From the NCBI GenBank assembly GCA_002335605.1, contig BEDY01000015.1:124001-188000 (forward strand): a stretch of 64,000 nucleotides of DNA, written 5' to 3'. A model generated the notes under the pieces. That model was not told where the DNA came from and did not search any database. It saw only the letters and a program-made list of their open reading frames with translations. Below, in pieces: positions 21,479-31,378 of this stretch. This stretch comes from Prillingera fragicola. Its lineage: Eukaryota; Basidiomycota; Tremellomycetes; Trichosporonales; Trichosporonaceae. A program made the position numbers and the translations under genes. The first letter of the stretch is position 1; the number at the start of each line of letters is the position of its first letter.

Positions 21479-23535
21479 CTAGAACCGGATAGGCCTGGGT
21501 AAAGGCCACTGCACAGGCGGCGGTGTCCTCTTGGGCTGCCCCCTCGTCCCATCCGCCAAGGTAACGTTGGGCACGACTGGGCGAAACTCCCACCGCCACT
21601 CATCCCAGTCCATGACGTCCGCGCCCGAACTCATAATCCACCCAGCCTGGTCCGGCACATACGTGCACACGTTCCGTATCGGACTCGTCGTCACCCACTC
21701 CCCGAGCCCATCGTACATTGCCAGGCGGTAGGCTTTGGCCGCCGAGCGCTGCCCCCCGCACGCCGGGAGGGTCACCGAGTGCTCTGCACGCCCCGCGTAC
21801 GGGATCGGGTGGGGGATGGTCCAGATTTCGAGGTCTTCGGGCTTGAGGGCTGGGTCGGTCCAGGGGTCGTCGTAGGATGATTTAAAGGCCATGCCGGGGC
21901 GGGCGCAGACTTGCTCCACGACGACCGTGGTGATGTTGTGCCATGGTGCCTGGAGTGTTGCGTTGGCGGAAAGGTAGAACGAGTACTTTGACCAGTCGTC
22001 TTGGGCGACACCGAGGAGACACTGGGGTGTTAGATGCTTGGGCTTGGCAAGGATGGACTCACGTCTGGCGGCCCGCCAAACTTGCGATTCGGCCCCGGCG
22101 GCCCTGTCATGAGCTGACAGATGCCCACAAACGAGTGCCACCAGCAAGTGTCGCTGCCGAGGTTACCCCAAAAGCCCACAAAATTCAGCCAGGCATCTTT
22201 GCCCGTGTGCCAGAGCTTTTTGGCCCTGTTGGGTCCAGTCCAGTATTCAATGGGCACGACGTGGCCCTTGGTGTCCCAGATGGGGCCATAGTCGTCTGTC
22301 ACGTCGACAAGTTGCCACAGGTTGAGCAGCTGCGCGTAGACGTGCTTGCCTGCATCGGGCCATACCCCGTGGCTGCCACTTGCAACGTAAGCAACCGGCC
22401 GGTCACCCCAGCGTTCAATGTCGATCCAGCGGTAGGTGCCAGCGCTAAACGGGCCGCCGGAATGGGTGTCTGCGAACATCAGTGTGTGCTTCAAGCGAGC
22501 AGCTGGGTACCAACCGTAATCGGCGCTCTGGGCGGTGCCGTTGATTGTGCGGATGCGCATGTGCTGCCGTCAGTGGTGGGCGAGTAACACCAAGCGTACC
22601 TCCCAATCTGATACGTCTGGGCGTCAGCGCCGCTCGTTGCTGGAAGACTCACGATTCCCCAACCAGCCGAGGTATCCAACCAGCTTGCCAAGATTGTACG
22701 GGTAGTACCTGCCGTCAGCCCGTACCCTCCCCGTGACGCACGTCCAGTACCACAAATCCTGTCGGTCAGCGCCTACACGCAACCAAGCACTCACAACAAC
22801 ACCGCGGCCCTGATCCACCCAGAACCCATAGACATCATCATGCACTCGTCCCCTCCCATCGGGACTCGGTTCCAACGCCCCAGGCTGTCCAGAGGGGCCA
22901 TACAAAAACCAGCTCTCTTCATTGTCTGGAAAGTCGGGCTGCGCGTTGGCGGGCTCGTCGATGGACAATATCTGTTTCCTGCCCCGCCGTGGCAGGTCGG
23001 CTACATGCTCTTCGTTGATGACTTCGTGGCCCTGGCTGTTAGCCGCAGCTTCGGCGGGGGTGCTTACGGGTCGATATGTTGTGCCATTCTTCCATGAAAT
23101 CTGAGAGTCAGTGTGCAATGGGCACGCTACGTACATAGCCGTAACGGTCGAGCATGAACTTGACCGACGAAGGAAAGTACCGTTCTGTGCTCCTGCTCCC
23201 GTCAGACTCTCCACCAAGTGACGCCAGTACCAGAACTTACGCAAGCTTGAACACTGGCGCGTACTTGTCCAACAGCTCGGCCATCTCCTTTCTCCTCTCG
23301 GGGGTACTCGGCGTGTCATCAAGTTCTGGCGCGTCGTCCAGTGTTGGTGGCAAGCGGTCCGGTGGAGGCTTGGCGTTTTGTGTATAGTCGATGCGGCTTG
23401 GATCGTGTTCGACACGTCCTGTTCCTGCATTGAATGGCTGTTGGTGTGGAATTGCCTGGGCTACTGTTGCTAGCAACAGCAAGGCGAGGTAGGACGGCTG
23501 GCGCGTTAGGCGTGAATCATGTGAATGCGTACCAT
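21479..23535 (-). CDS. VPS62-like secreted protein
   Basis: Member of the fungal Vps62 family, named from a yeast vacuolar sorting gene; its molecular role is poorly known. Eight exons (23535-23533, 23497-23241, 23192-23135, 23100-22795, 22758-22653, 22616-22600, 22563-22063, 22021-21479) total 596 codons. The first exon is only the ATG; the intron follows directly. A signal peptide (MPSYLALLLLATVAQA) suggests entry to the secretory pathway. Family blocks are DWEHMRIR, RPVAYVASGSHGVWPDAGKH (about 265-285), a Trp-rich region with GFWGN and CWWHSF, and GPPGPNR. One exon is only 17 nt. The gene is convergent with MIA40, their stop codons lying about 120 nt apart. Confidence 0.85.
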
Positions 23536-24570
23536 TGCAGAGCTGTTTCTATGAGCTGCAGTGTTGGGACCGGGGGCGGTCTTGTGGGACTCTCAGAGCC
23601 CTGTCTTTAAGCCTTGCTCTGCACGCTGTATGTCTGTCGTCGCAGCACGGTAGGACTGTTGCTGTGGTTGCTGTTGCACTTGTTGTTCGATGAGATGTTC
23701 AGTGGCTGTATATGACGACGGCCGAACGGACATTGATCTCGTACCCGATGACGGAGGCTCTTGACACGTGATGGTCACGTGGTATTACGTAAAAGGTTGG
23801 CTTATAATGTGATTAATATCTTTTGCAATACCATTAGCGGGGGTATTTAATTCATTAGAGTGGTTTGATCGGCCACCTGTTTGATGATGATGAGCCAACC
23901 ACACTGTTGCTGACAAGAGAGATTTGTCAATGCACGAGTCGTTGCGGTCACTATCGACGCCACTGACCAGCCATGCACCAATGACACACCAGGCCCGGCT
24001 ACTTGAATGCAGACACATTGCCCATTTCAGGTTTGCCGAGCTTTTTTTGGGTGCCACAACATATTCATCGGGCTTCCGTTGCTTCGGAACCTGCCAACGC
24101 AGGTTGAAGCGAGGGGGAGAGAGAGAGAGAGCGGGGTGCAGAGGCCGACGCGCTCCATTGGCCCCACATGATGCTCTTCCTTCCTAGATCCACACACATT
24201 GCTTCCCTCTTCCCATACCCTTGTAAACATATAAAAGCCCAAGCCTGGTGGCCAACTACGTCTCCCCATCCCCATTCCCCCAACTCCCCTCCCTACCACC
24301 ACTCTCCACGGTTAGTCCCGCACAGCGCACTTTTGCCGCCTCAACGAGTCCACACCCAAACATGATCAGATCCAACCGTTCAAGCAGGAGCCAATGCTTC
24401 TCAACTTGATGCAACACGGGTGCCGGGCGTGTAATGAAAAAGCGCTGCCTCCAGAGAAAAGGAGGCGGACGCACACGCTCGTGCTGAGATCATACCGTTG
24501 AGCGGAACAGGATAATGCCTGCGTCGCTAGTTGCTCTCCCCGACGAAGCTCACATGCCCAGCGCCCAGGA
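23536..24570. other. Divergent promoter region between VPS62-like and sugar transporter
   Basis: No gene supported. It has an AT-rich patch with ATTA repeats near 23800-23870, a (GA)n run at 24117-24132, and a TATAAAA box at 24230-24236. The latter lies about 340 nt before the transporter ATG, implying a long 5' leader or an alternative start. Confidence 0.5.
24230..24236 (+). promoter_or_regulatory. TATA box candidate for the sugar transporter
   Basis: TATAAAA within CATATAAAAG, followed by pyrimidine-rich sequence. It is some 340 nt before the chosen ATG. Confidence 0.35.
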
Positions 24571-26407
24571 ATGCTCAATTGGCAAACTATGTGAGTATTA
24601 GCATATGCCAATGCAGCATCCGGGCGCGATAGGGGTCGGCGTGGTCGCGCGATGCGAAACCAGTGGTAGTGGTCGTCGTCGAGCACCATGCTGACCCCCG
24701 GAACTTGTTGTATGGGGGCTATTGCTGACGGACAGTCCGAACGTCCGCGACACGACGCCATGGCACAAGGACAAGGGTCGGCTCAAGCTCGACTTGTGAG
24801 TTGACTACCCCAAGGACCAGGGCTGACGACAGCTTTCTGAGTATCATCTTTGTGGGCATGATCCTCAATGGATGTACGTCCTGACGATCACTGCGGCTCA
24901 AACACATACTAACTGGCAGACGATGGAAGCCTTATCGCCAGTCTCCAGGCCTTTGATGCCTGGCACGTAGACCTTGGCCTGACTGACACGAACCCGCGCA
25001 CCTCTGCTCTCATCGGTCTGCTCAACGCTGCTGGTCCTATTGCCGGATTCGTCATTGGGCCCGTCATCCAGCACATTGACGACACCTGGGGCCGCCGTTG
25101 GGGCATCCGATGTAAGTCTTGGCGCCGCAGCCAGTCGCTGACCTTCAGTCTACGGCTACACGATTGTCCTCGGTACCGTCATCTCGTGCATTGCCGGCAT
25201 CGACGGTCTCCGCGAGTCCAACGGCTATGCCATGTTTGTCGTTGGTCGCTTCTTCATCGGCTTTGGCCTCGCGTCTTTCCTCATGACGTCGCTCGTCGTA
25301 GTTCAGGAGATTACGCACCCACGCTCGAGGTCGATTGTCGCCCAGTCGTGGAACTCGTACTACATTATCGGCATGGTCATTGCGTCGTGGACCACTTTTG
25401 GCACGTCGTTCATGTCTGGTTCCTGGGGCTGGCGTCTGCCATACATCCTGCAGCTGCCGTTTGCCGTCTACATCCTCATCGCGGTTCAGTTTGTGCCCGA
25501 GACGCCTCGCTTCCTTATAGCCAAAGGTCGCCACGACGAGGCCCTCCGCTTCCTCGCCGACTACCACGGCAACGGCAACCCTGACGACCCCCTCGTTCGG
25601 TTCGAGTTTGAAGAGATGAAGGAGGCCCTCAGCGCCGAGCGCATGGCCAAGGCTGAAAAGTGGAGCGTCGTCCTCCGCGGCCGCGCCAACCAGCGCCGCC
25701 TCAGCCTGGCCGTTCTCATGTCGTTCCTCACGATCATGTCTGGGTCGTCGCTCATCTACTACTACTACTCGATCATCTTTACCAGCGTCGGCATCACCGA
25801 CACGACCACGCAGACAGGCATCAACGCCGGTCTGTCCGTGTTCACCTGGTTCTGCCAGATCGCAGCAGTCTTCACCGGCCGCCGCGTGGGACGCAAGTCC
25901 ATCCTTCTCGCCACATGGCCTATCGTCCTCCTGGGTCTCGTCGGCATGTGCGTCTGCGGAGGCATGTACGAGCGCAGCGGCGAGACGGACAACAAGTCGG
26001 CCGTCGCCACGGTCGTGCTAGTCTGGATCTACCTTGGTACCTTCAACTTTACCAACCCGGTCCTGTACTCGTACCCGGCCGAAGTGCAAACGTTTTCCAT
26101 GCGCTCAAAGGGTCTCCTGGTCTGGAACTTTAGCCAGCAAATCTTCAGCATCTACGTTACGTTTGTCGACGCCATTGCCCTCAACGCCATCGGGTACAAG
26201 TACTACGCCGTCTACATGCCTCTGGTCATCATCCAGTGGTTCCTTGTCTACTATTTCATGGTCGAGACGCGTGGGTACACCCTTGAGGAGGTCGCGCTCG
26301 CCTTTGACGGTGAGGGTGTCGACTCGTTTACACCTATGCGGACCAATGGCGCGCCCGAGGGCATTGCCGAGGGAGCCGCGACGCCTGTGGACCACAAGTG
26401 GGACTAA
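24571..26407 (+). CDS. MFS sugar transporter
   Basis: Major facilitator sugar porter of the fungal hexose/lactose-permease group, in the plasma membrane. Exons 24571-24590, 24736-24795, 24833-24873, 24920-25111 and 25149-26407 give 523 codons. The start at 24571 was chosen because only this frame joins in phase and gives MLNWQTIPNV followed by WHKDKG, the usual beginning of this group; an upstream ATG at 24515 is out of phase. Family marks are NGYDGSL in the first helix, DTWGRRWGI between helices 2 and 3, RFFIGFGLA, PETPRFLIAKG with GRHDEALRFL in the central loop, PAEVQTFSMRSKG, and VETRGYTLEEV after helix 12. Substrate is unknown. Location 5 kb from GH115 makes import of hemicellulose-derived sugars possible. 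Confidence 0.93.
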
Positions 26408-26821
26408 GTGTTGTGGGCTGTGCGGCCTCGTCTCTGCGACACTTTCCCTCTGGCACAGTGCCCTGCCCCTTATGGCTGCCATTGTTCATACCCCAATGCA
26501 ACCTTAATTGAACACTTGATGCGGCACACTAGCTCGCGACTGACATGGGACCGGATGATGAAGGCGCGAGTACAGTGGGTGGTGGATGTGGGAGTGGCGG
26601 CCAGTCGAAGATTGTGGCAAACTGATTAATGCGAGATGTTAGTCCAAGACACCACCCATCACGATGCCTTCTGAACCATCAAGCACTGATCACGCAGAGC
26701 TCCAGCTGATTCCTCGCTGTTCATTTTCTATTCGTAATCATGAGAGCCGGCGTAAACAAAACTCAGTCACAGAGACCACCACAGCCTACCACGATCATGC
26801 CGCACAACTTACCAGCAGTCA
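26408..26821. other. Intergenic between convergent genes
   Basis: Holds the 3' ends of the sugar transporter and of the proline-rich gene. Nothing else was seen. Confidence 0.5.
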
Positions 26822-27586
26822 CTAACGAGTTCCCCACCTATTCCACCTCTCCCTCTCCCTCTCCTCATACATCTCCGCCCACGTAGCACCCGCAATCCGG
26901 GCCTCACGCATCCTCCGCCTCACATCCCGGTCATACTCCCTCCCATCCCTCCCCTCCGCCCCAGAGAGACAGTGCAAGCCCAAATTATTCGTCCCCCTCG
27001 TCCCATTCGTCACAACAGACCCCCCCTCGGAGTCTCCAGCATAGCTATCCCGGGACGCCGGAAGCAGCGAACCGTCGCTCCGCCTGGACGCACCAGCATA
27101 CAGGCTCCGCTGGTCGGAATCGGGCTCAGGCGAGGGACGCGGGCGCGGCGGCGTTGGCAGACGCGGGTGGGTGGGTTTGTGGCCCTCGGCGTGCGCGGGT
27201 AGCCAGGTTCTGGGGGGTGCCCGGGGGGTGGCGTCGGGATCGGGGGTGGGTGCGCGGGGTGGGTGGTGGGGTGTGGGTGGTGGAAGGGTGGTGGGGTGTT
27301 GGATGTAGGGGGTTATGTAGGGGTTGTCGTAGGGCGCGTACGGGGGTGGGTATGGGTTGGCGGGGTAGTAAGGCTGAGGGTACATGTGGTTCATGTCCCA
27401 GGGGGGCTGCTGTTGAGCTGTAGCGTTAGGTTCTGTGCCAGGCGGGATGAGGTGCTTACGACAGTTGAAGCCTGGGTAGAGTAGAGTAGGTTTGCGGTTG
27501 TACTTCTCATAGTATGGGCGGTAGGTGTGGAAAAGCGGAAAGCCTATCATGTTCAACTTGAACTTTGGGTATTCTTCGGGAGCCAT
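26822..27586 (-). CDS. Proline/tyrosine-rich protein of unknown function
   Basis: Single-exon model of 254 codons starting at the ATG at 27586. The N-terminus (PKFKLNMIGFPLFHTYRPYY) looks folded; residues 55-110 are a Pro/Tyr-rich segment (YPPPYAPYDNPYITPY), residues 110-170 are rich in Pro, Arg and His, and the C-terminus (about 215-254) is a charged helix with repeated Arg/Glu (MREARIAG, YEERERERW). No signal peptide or membrane segment. Tyr/Pro-rich tracts suggest a disordered protein. I do not recognise it. The CGTAAGC near 27457 could be a donor, so the true exon structure may differ. Confidence 0.55.
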   Translation of the reverse strand: MAPEEYPKFKLNMIGFPLFHTYRPYYEKYNRKPTLLYPGFNCRKHLIPPGTEPNATAQQQPPWDMNHMYPQPYYPANPYPPPYAPYDNPYITPYIQHPTTLPPPTPHHPPRAPTPDPDATPRAPPRTWLPAHAEGHKPTHPRLPTPPRPRPSPEPDSDQRSLYAGASRRSDGSLLPASRDSYAGDSEGGSVVTNGTRGTNNLGLHCLSGAEGRDGREYDRDVRRRMREARIAGATWAEMYEERERERWNRWGTR

Positions 27587-28052
27587 GCGTGCAAGCGCAG
27601 CAGTGTTGTAGACCGATGCTGGCTATGAACAAGGACACGCAAGAGCTTAAATACTGTAAATTCCTTGAACGCTGCGAGAGTCCTCAGCTGCATGAACCTG
27701 TGGCTTGCTGGGGAGCGAGAGAGAAGCAAGGACCAGACCGCGCGCCACGCTTGTGAGGCGAATAGAGACTATCTGAGTGAGCTACACACTCCTGGCAGTC
27801 AGCTGACTGTTAATTCCACCGAGGCGCCACCCTCGCACTCGAAGTCGCTCCTTGGATGCCTTCAAGCTCCTCTCAGGCTATCCCCACAGATGTTATTGGC
27901 AGCCAGTGTGTTAGATGAGCGTGCGCCACACATCACTCGTAGTGGCAACAGTTTGGTGGCAAACATATATTCATCCAGAGTTCTCACTTTACAGCTCGAC
28001 CTTGTGTGTGTAAAGTGCATGTCCTTCACACGCATTCCTTGGTTCTCTACGT
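27587..28052. other. Intergenic
   Basis: About 470 nt between two minus-strand genes. Promoter of the proline-rich gene is expected here. No motif or gene recognised. Confidence 0.5.
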
Positions 28053-28390
28053 CTACCACCCAGGATAGTTGACCCCACCTCCGGGGGCCGGAGGCACCAC
28101 AGACGGCGATGCCTCGACCTCTTCTCGGGATGGCTGTTCACGACCCGCCGGCGCACCCATCAGCTGCCCATTGCCGTAGTTGACGCCACCGGGAGTGAAA
28201 GACGCATGAATACCTATTCTCGTATCAGTCAGGTCAAGGAAAAGTATACTGAAAGAGCACACCCACGGTCGCTCTGCTCTCGCTTCCAGGCAATTTCTTC
28301 GCGGCGGGACATTCCCTTTGGTTTGGGCTCGAGGTAGGATTTGCGGATGTAGGGAGAGGAGAGTTGTTCGCGGGAGGTGAAGGCACCCAT
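28053..28390 (-). CDS. Small protein, 94 aa, unknown
   Basis: Two exons (28390-28267 and 28213-28053) join in phase to 94 codons. The N-terminal half is basic and helical, with MGAFTSREQL, SYLEPKPKGMSRREE and WKREQSDR. The C-terminal half is Gly/Pro-rich with a repeated GGVNY (residues about 52-56 and 88-92). No signal peptide. The splice joins the conserved-looking R-I-H-A-S-F block. Function is unknown. GATTAGG, part of a motif seen upstream of other genes, lies 60-70 nt before the ATG. Confidence 0.6.
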
Positions 28391-28949
28391 CTCCCGGGGT
28401 GAATCGCAGTTTGATGACGGGTGCAAGAGAGGTGGCGTGAATGATAACCGGGATTAGGCTCTGAGGTGGACGATGATGCGAGAGGCCAATGAGGATGTGA
28501 GCAGTGTAGCCTTCAGTGGATGGTGCAGCCCACGGTCTCATGCTCCAATGAGTCAGAATAGCACACCAAGCGTACAATAATCTGTACATACAGTGTCCTT
28601 GTCACACGGAACTCCAGCGTAAACCCGGCGACAGTTCGCACCGGCGAGAAGCGACCGCCGAGGAATCAGAAGTTCAGCCACTCGGACACGGATCACGAGA
28701 GAAGCCGACCTCCAAGCTTCTCGCCGCCGCCATCACATGCCCCCATGCTAGCCAAATCTCAACTCAGTTCACGACCGTCGAGGGTCTCTGGTAGGTAGGC
28801 ATCGACGCCACTCGTTTGTTGCTTGTCCTCGCACTGGTGTGGTGCCACACAGCAGTGCCACATGTCCCCAGAGGCATGGTTACCACTCTGCACACCGTTC
28901 CAACCGCCAGCAGCAACTGATCTCAATACAAATGATCCATGCATATCCC
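28391..28949. other. Intergenic
   Basis: Promoter of the 94-aa gene and 3' end of the gamma-glutamyltranspeptidase gene. No further gene was supported. Confidence 0.5.
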
Positions 28950-30793
28950 CTACAGCTGCGGCAAGGCAACACCGTCACCGCGATAATCAGTTCCAGCCGC
29001 CCAGACCCTCCTGCCAGTCCTCTGGTCGACGGTCCTCACAATAGCCTGCCCCTTTCCGAACAACACACTGTCACGTCCACCAATAACTTCAATCCTGTGG
29101 CCCATCTTCTCCAGCTCGGCGAGCACATCCGCAGGAATGCCCGCTTCGACCGCAACGCTCTCGTTCCAGTACTCCTGGTGCTTGGCCCAGTTGAAGCCCC
29201 CGACGCAGAAGCGTTTCATGTCGAGCGCCAGCTGCGGCGTACGTTTCTTGTGCAGCATGTTCCTGCTCTCTGTCAGCCCCTTCCCAAGCCTGTACTGCGG
29301 TACGCACATGAGAACCTGCACCTGGCCCTGCGGCTGCATGCATCCGCCCATGACGCCGTAGCTCATCGCCAGCTCGTCGCCCCGTGTGACCATCGCGGGG
29401 ATGATGGTGTGGAACGGCCGCTTGCCGCCCTCGAGCACGTTTGGGCTGTTCTCGTCGAGAGAGAATGCGCCGCCGCGGGACTGCAGGGTAAAGCCGCAGT
29501 CGTTGGGGACGATCGCTGTGCCAAAGCCGAGAAAGTTGGACATGATGACTGCAGTGTCAGCTTTGGGCGGTGCACGCGTACTTACATGAGATCGAGTTGC
29601 CCTCCGAGTCGGCAGCGCAGAGGTAGACCGTGTCGCCGTTTGGCAGTGGCGAGCCCTGGTGGATCTGCGCCACGGCCTTTTGAGGCTGGAACAGCGCGGC
29701 ACGTTTCCGGAGATACTCCTTTGACAGCAGCTCGTCGACTGGAACCTTGACAAACTTGGGGTCGCCGACGAACGCGTGCACGTCGGCGAACGCGAGGCGG
29801 ATAGACTCAATGAGCGTGTGGTACCACGCCGCCGAGCCCTCCTCGATGTCGTCGAGGTTGACAATGCCGTCTTCACGGAGCACGTCGAGGATGCCCAGCG
29901 CGATGAGCGCGGCAATGCCCTGGCCGTTGGGCGGGCACTCCCACACGGTGATGTCGTTGGCGTAGGTGTACGAAATCGGCTCGACAATGTCGGAAGTGTG
30001 TGCGGCCAGGTCGGCGAGGGTCATGATACCACCACGCGAAGTGATGGCTTGCACGATCGCCTCGGCCACGCGCCCCTCGTAGAAACCCTTCTTGCCGTGC
30101 TCGCCAATCGACCTCAGCGTCTTGCCGAGCGCAGGGTTGGAGAAGAACTGGCCGGGAAGCGGAGCGTGCCCATCAATGAGCATGGGGTAGTTGTCGCCCG
30201 ACTGGGGCTCGGCAGCGACGCGCTGGAGCAGTGCCTCGTGCTCCCTCCACTCGGACGACGACATCTGGTGAATCGCAAACCCGCCCTCGGCAAGCGAGAT
30301 TGCTGGCGCGAGCACGTCAGAAAGCGAGACTTTGCCGGAACCGAATTCTGCATGAATATCGACGAGCGCGGCGGCGGCGCCGGGGACAGTCACGGCGTGG
30401 ACACTGTCGAGGGGAATCTTGCGGCCGGTGAGGCCGAACTCGCGCGCTTTGGCGAGGTTGAAGTCCTTGGCTGCGCGGCCAGAGCCATTGAGGGCTCGGA
30501 CTGTTTTGGCTTTGGCATCCCAGAATAGGGCAAAGGCGTCGCCGCCGACACCGCAGTTAACCGGCTGGAGTGTTAGGACGCGCCTGACGATGGGCAAGAG
30601 GACTTACCTCGGTCACGTTGAGGGTCGCGGCCATGGCGACAATGGCATCGGCGGCATTACCACCCGCACGGAGGATGGAGAGACCCGCCTCGGATGCGAG
30701 CGGCTGCGAGCAGCACACGACTCCCTTGGCCGAGTAGACGGTTGAGCGGCGCGAGCTGGCCTCGTAGCGGTCGCGGTCAAAGTTGTGCGGCAT
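28950..30793 (-). CDS. Gamma-glutamyltranspeptidase family protein
   Basis: N-terminal nucleophile hydrolase family that cleaves gamma-glutamyl bonds, as in glutathione breakdown, or acylates related substrates. Four exons (30793-30608, 30564-29586, 29548-29308, 29262-28950) total 572 codons. The large subunit begins with [17 protein letters not shown] and contains NCGVGGDAF. The autocatalytic Thr is in [18 protein letters not shown] near residue 365, followed by [11 protein letters not shown] later [11 protein letters not shown] block (near residue 420) fits the small subunit, and it ends [14 protein letters not shown]. No signal peptide is evident, so it may be cytosolic like the gamma-glutamyltransferase-like acylases. 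It is divergent from GH115, with about 590 nt between start codons. Confidence 0.92.
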
Positions 30794-31378
30794 GGTGCTT
30801 GGTTGTAGGTAAAGGGCGGGGCACGATTTCGGGTTAGATGTGGTTTTAAAGCCAGCCGGCAACAAGAATGCCGCGCTCGGGAATAGACGTTGGAGATACT
30901 GGAGATCCTGAAGAGTGGAGATTCTGCAAGAGTGGAGACCGAGTCGTGCCCCGGCCGGGCTGGTGTGGAGGTTGCCGTCAAACTCGTCCGTCCGATGGCA
31001 GCAGCAGCCTCGAGAGCGTGGAGCATGTCGAGAGCAAGCACAAGGTGGAGGTTTCCGGTACCAATTAGCCGACGATCCCGGCGATCCGGGGCCAATCGTG
31101 ATCATACGGAGCTGCGGGGCTTGCCGACTTCCGTTCTCCAGAGTGAGGTGATAGGCTCACAACTACAACAACAACAAGGCGCTCGCGAGCCTGATGGCCG
31201 GGACTTATGCCTGCCATCTCTTGGGTGATTCGGCCAACGTTGACCGGAACCGGCCCGGATTCACACCGAAGATACAGCGACAGGTCTCTGGGCGTGACTC
31301 CATGCCGGTGGGCCATTATGCAGAACCTCGAGCTCGCAGCCGTCGTTGCCTTCAACACGCATCTCATATGACGACCCG
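30794..31378. other. Divergent promoter region, GGT and GH115
   Basis: No coding chain. GTCCGATGGC at 30990-30999 repeats exactly at 51172-51181, upstream of the second dehydrogenase gene. A short CAA repeat lies near 31165-31178. No TATA box was seen for GH115. Confidence 0.5.

Noticed and set aside
24515..24590. ATG at 24515 as start of the sugar transporter
   Set aside because: Its frame does not join in phase with the next exon; the ATG at 24571 does and gives the family's usual N-terminus.
29089..30528. Long plus- and minus-strand ORFs over the gamma-glutamyltranspeptidase gene, such as 29776-30528
   Set aside because: They are shadows of a GC-rich coding region; only the minus frame given carries the family motifs.
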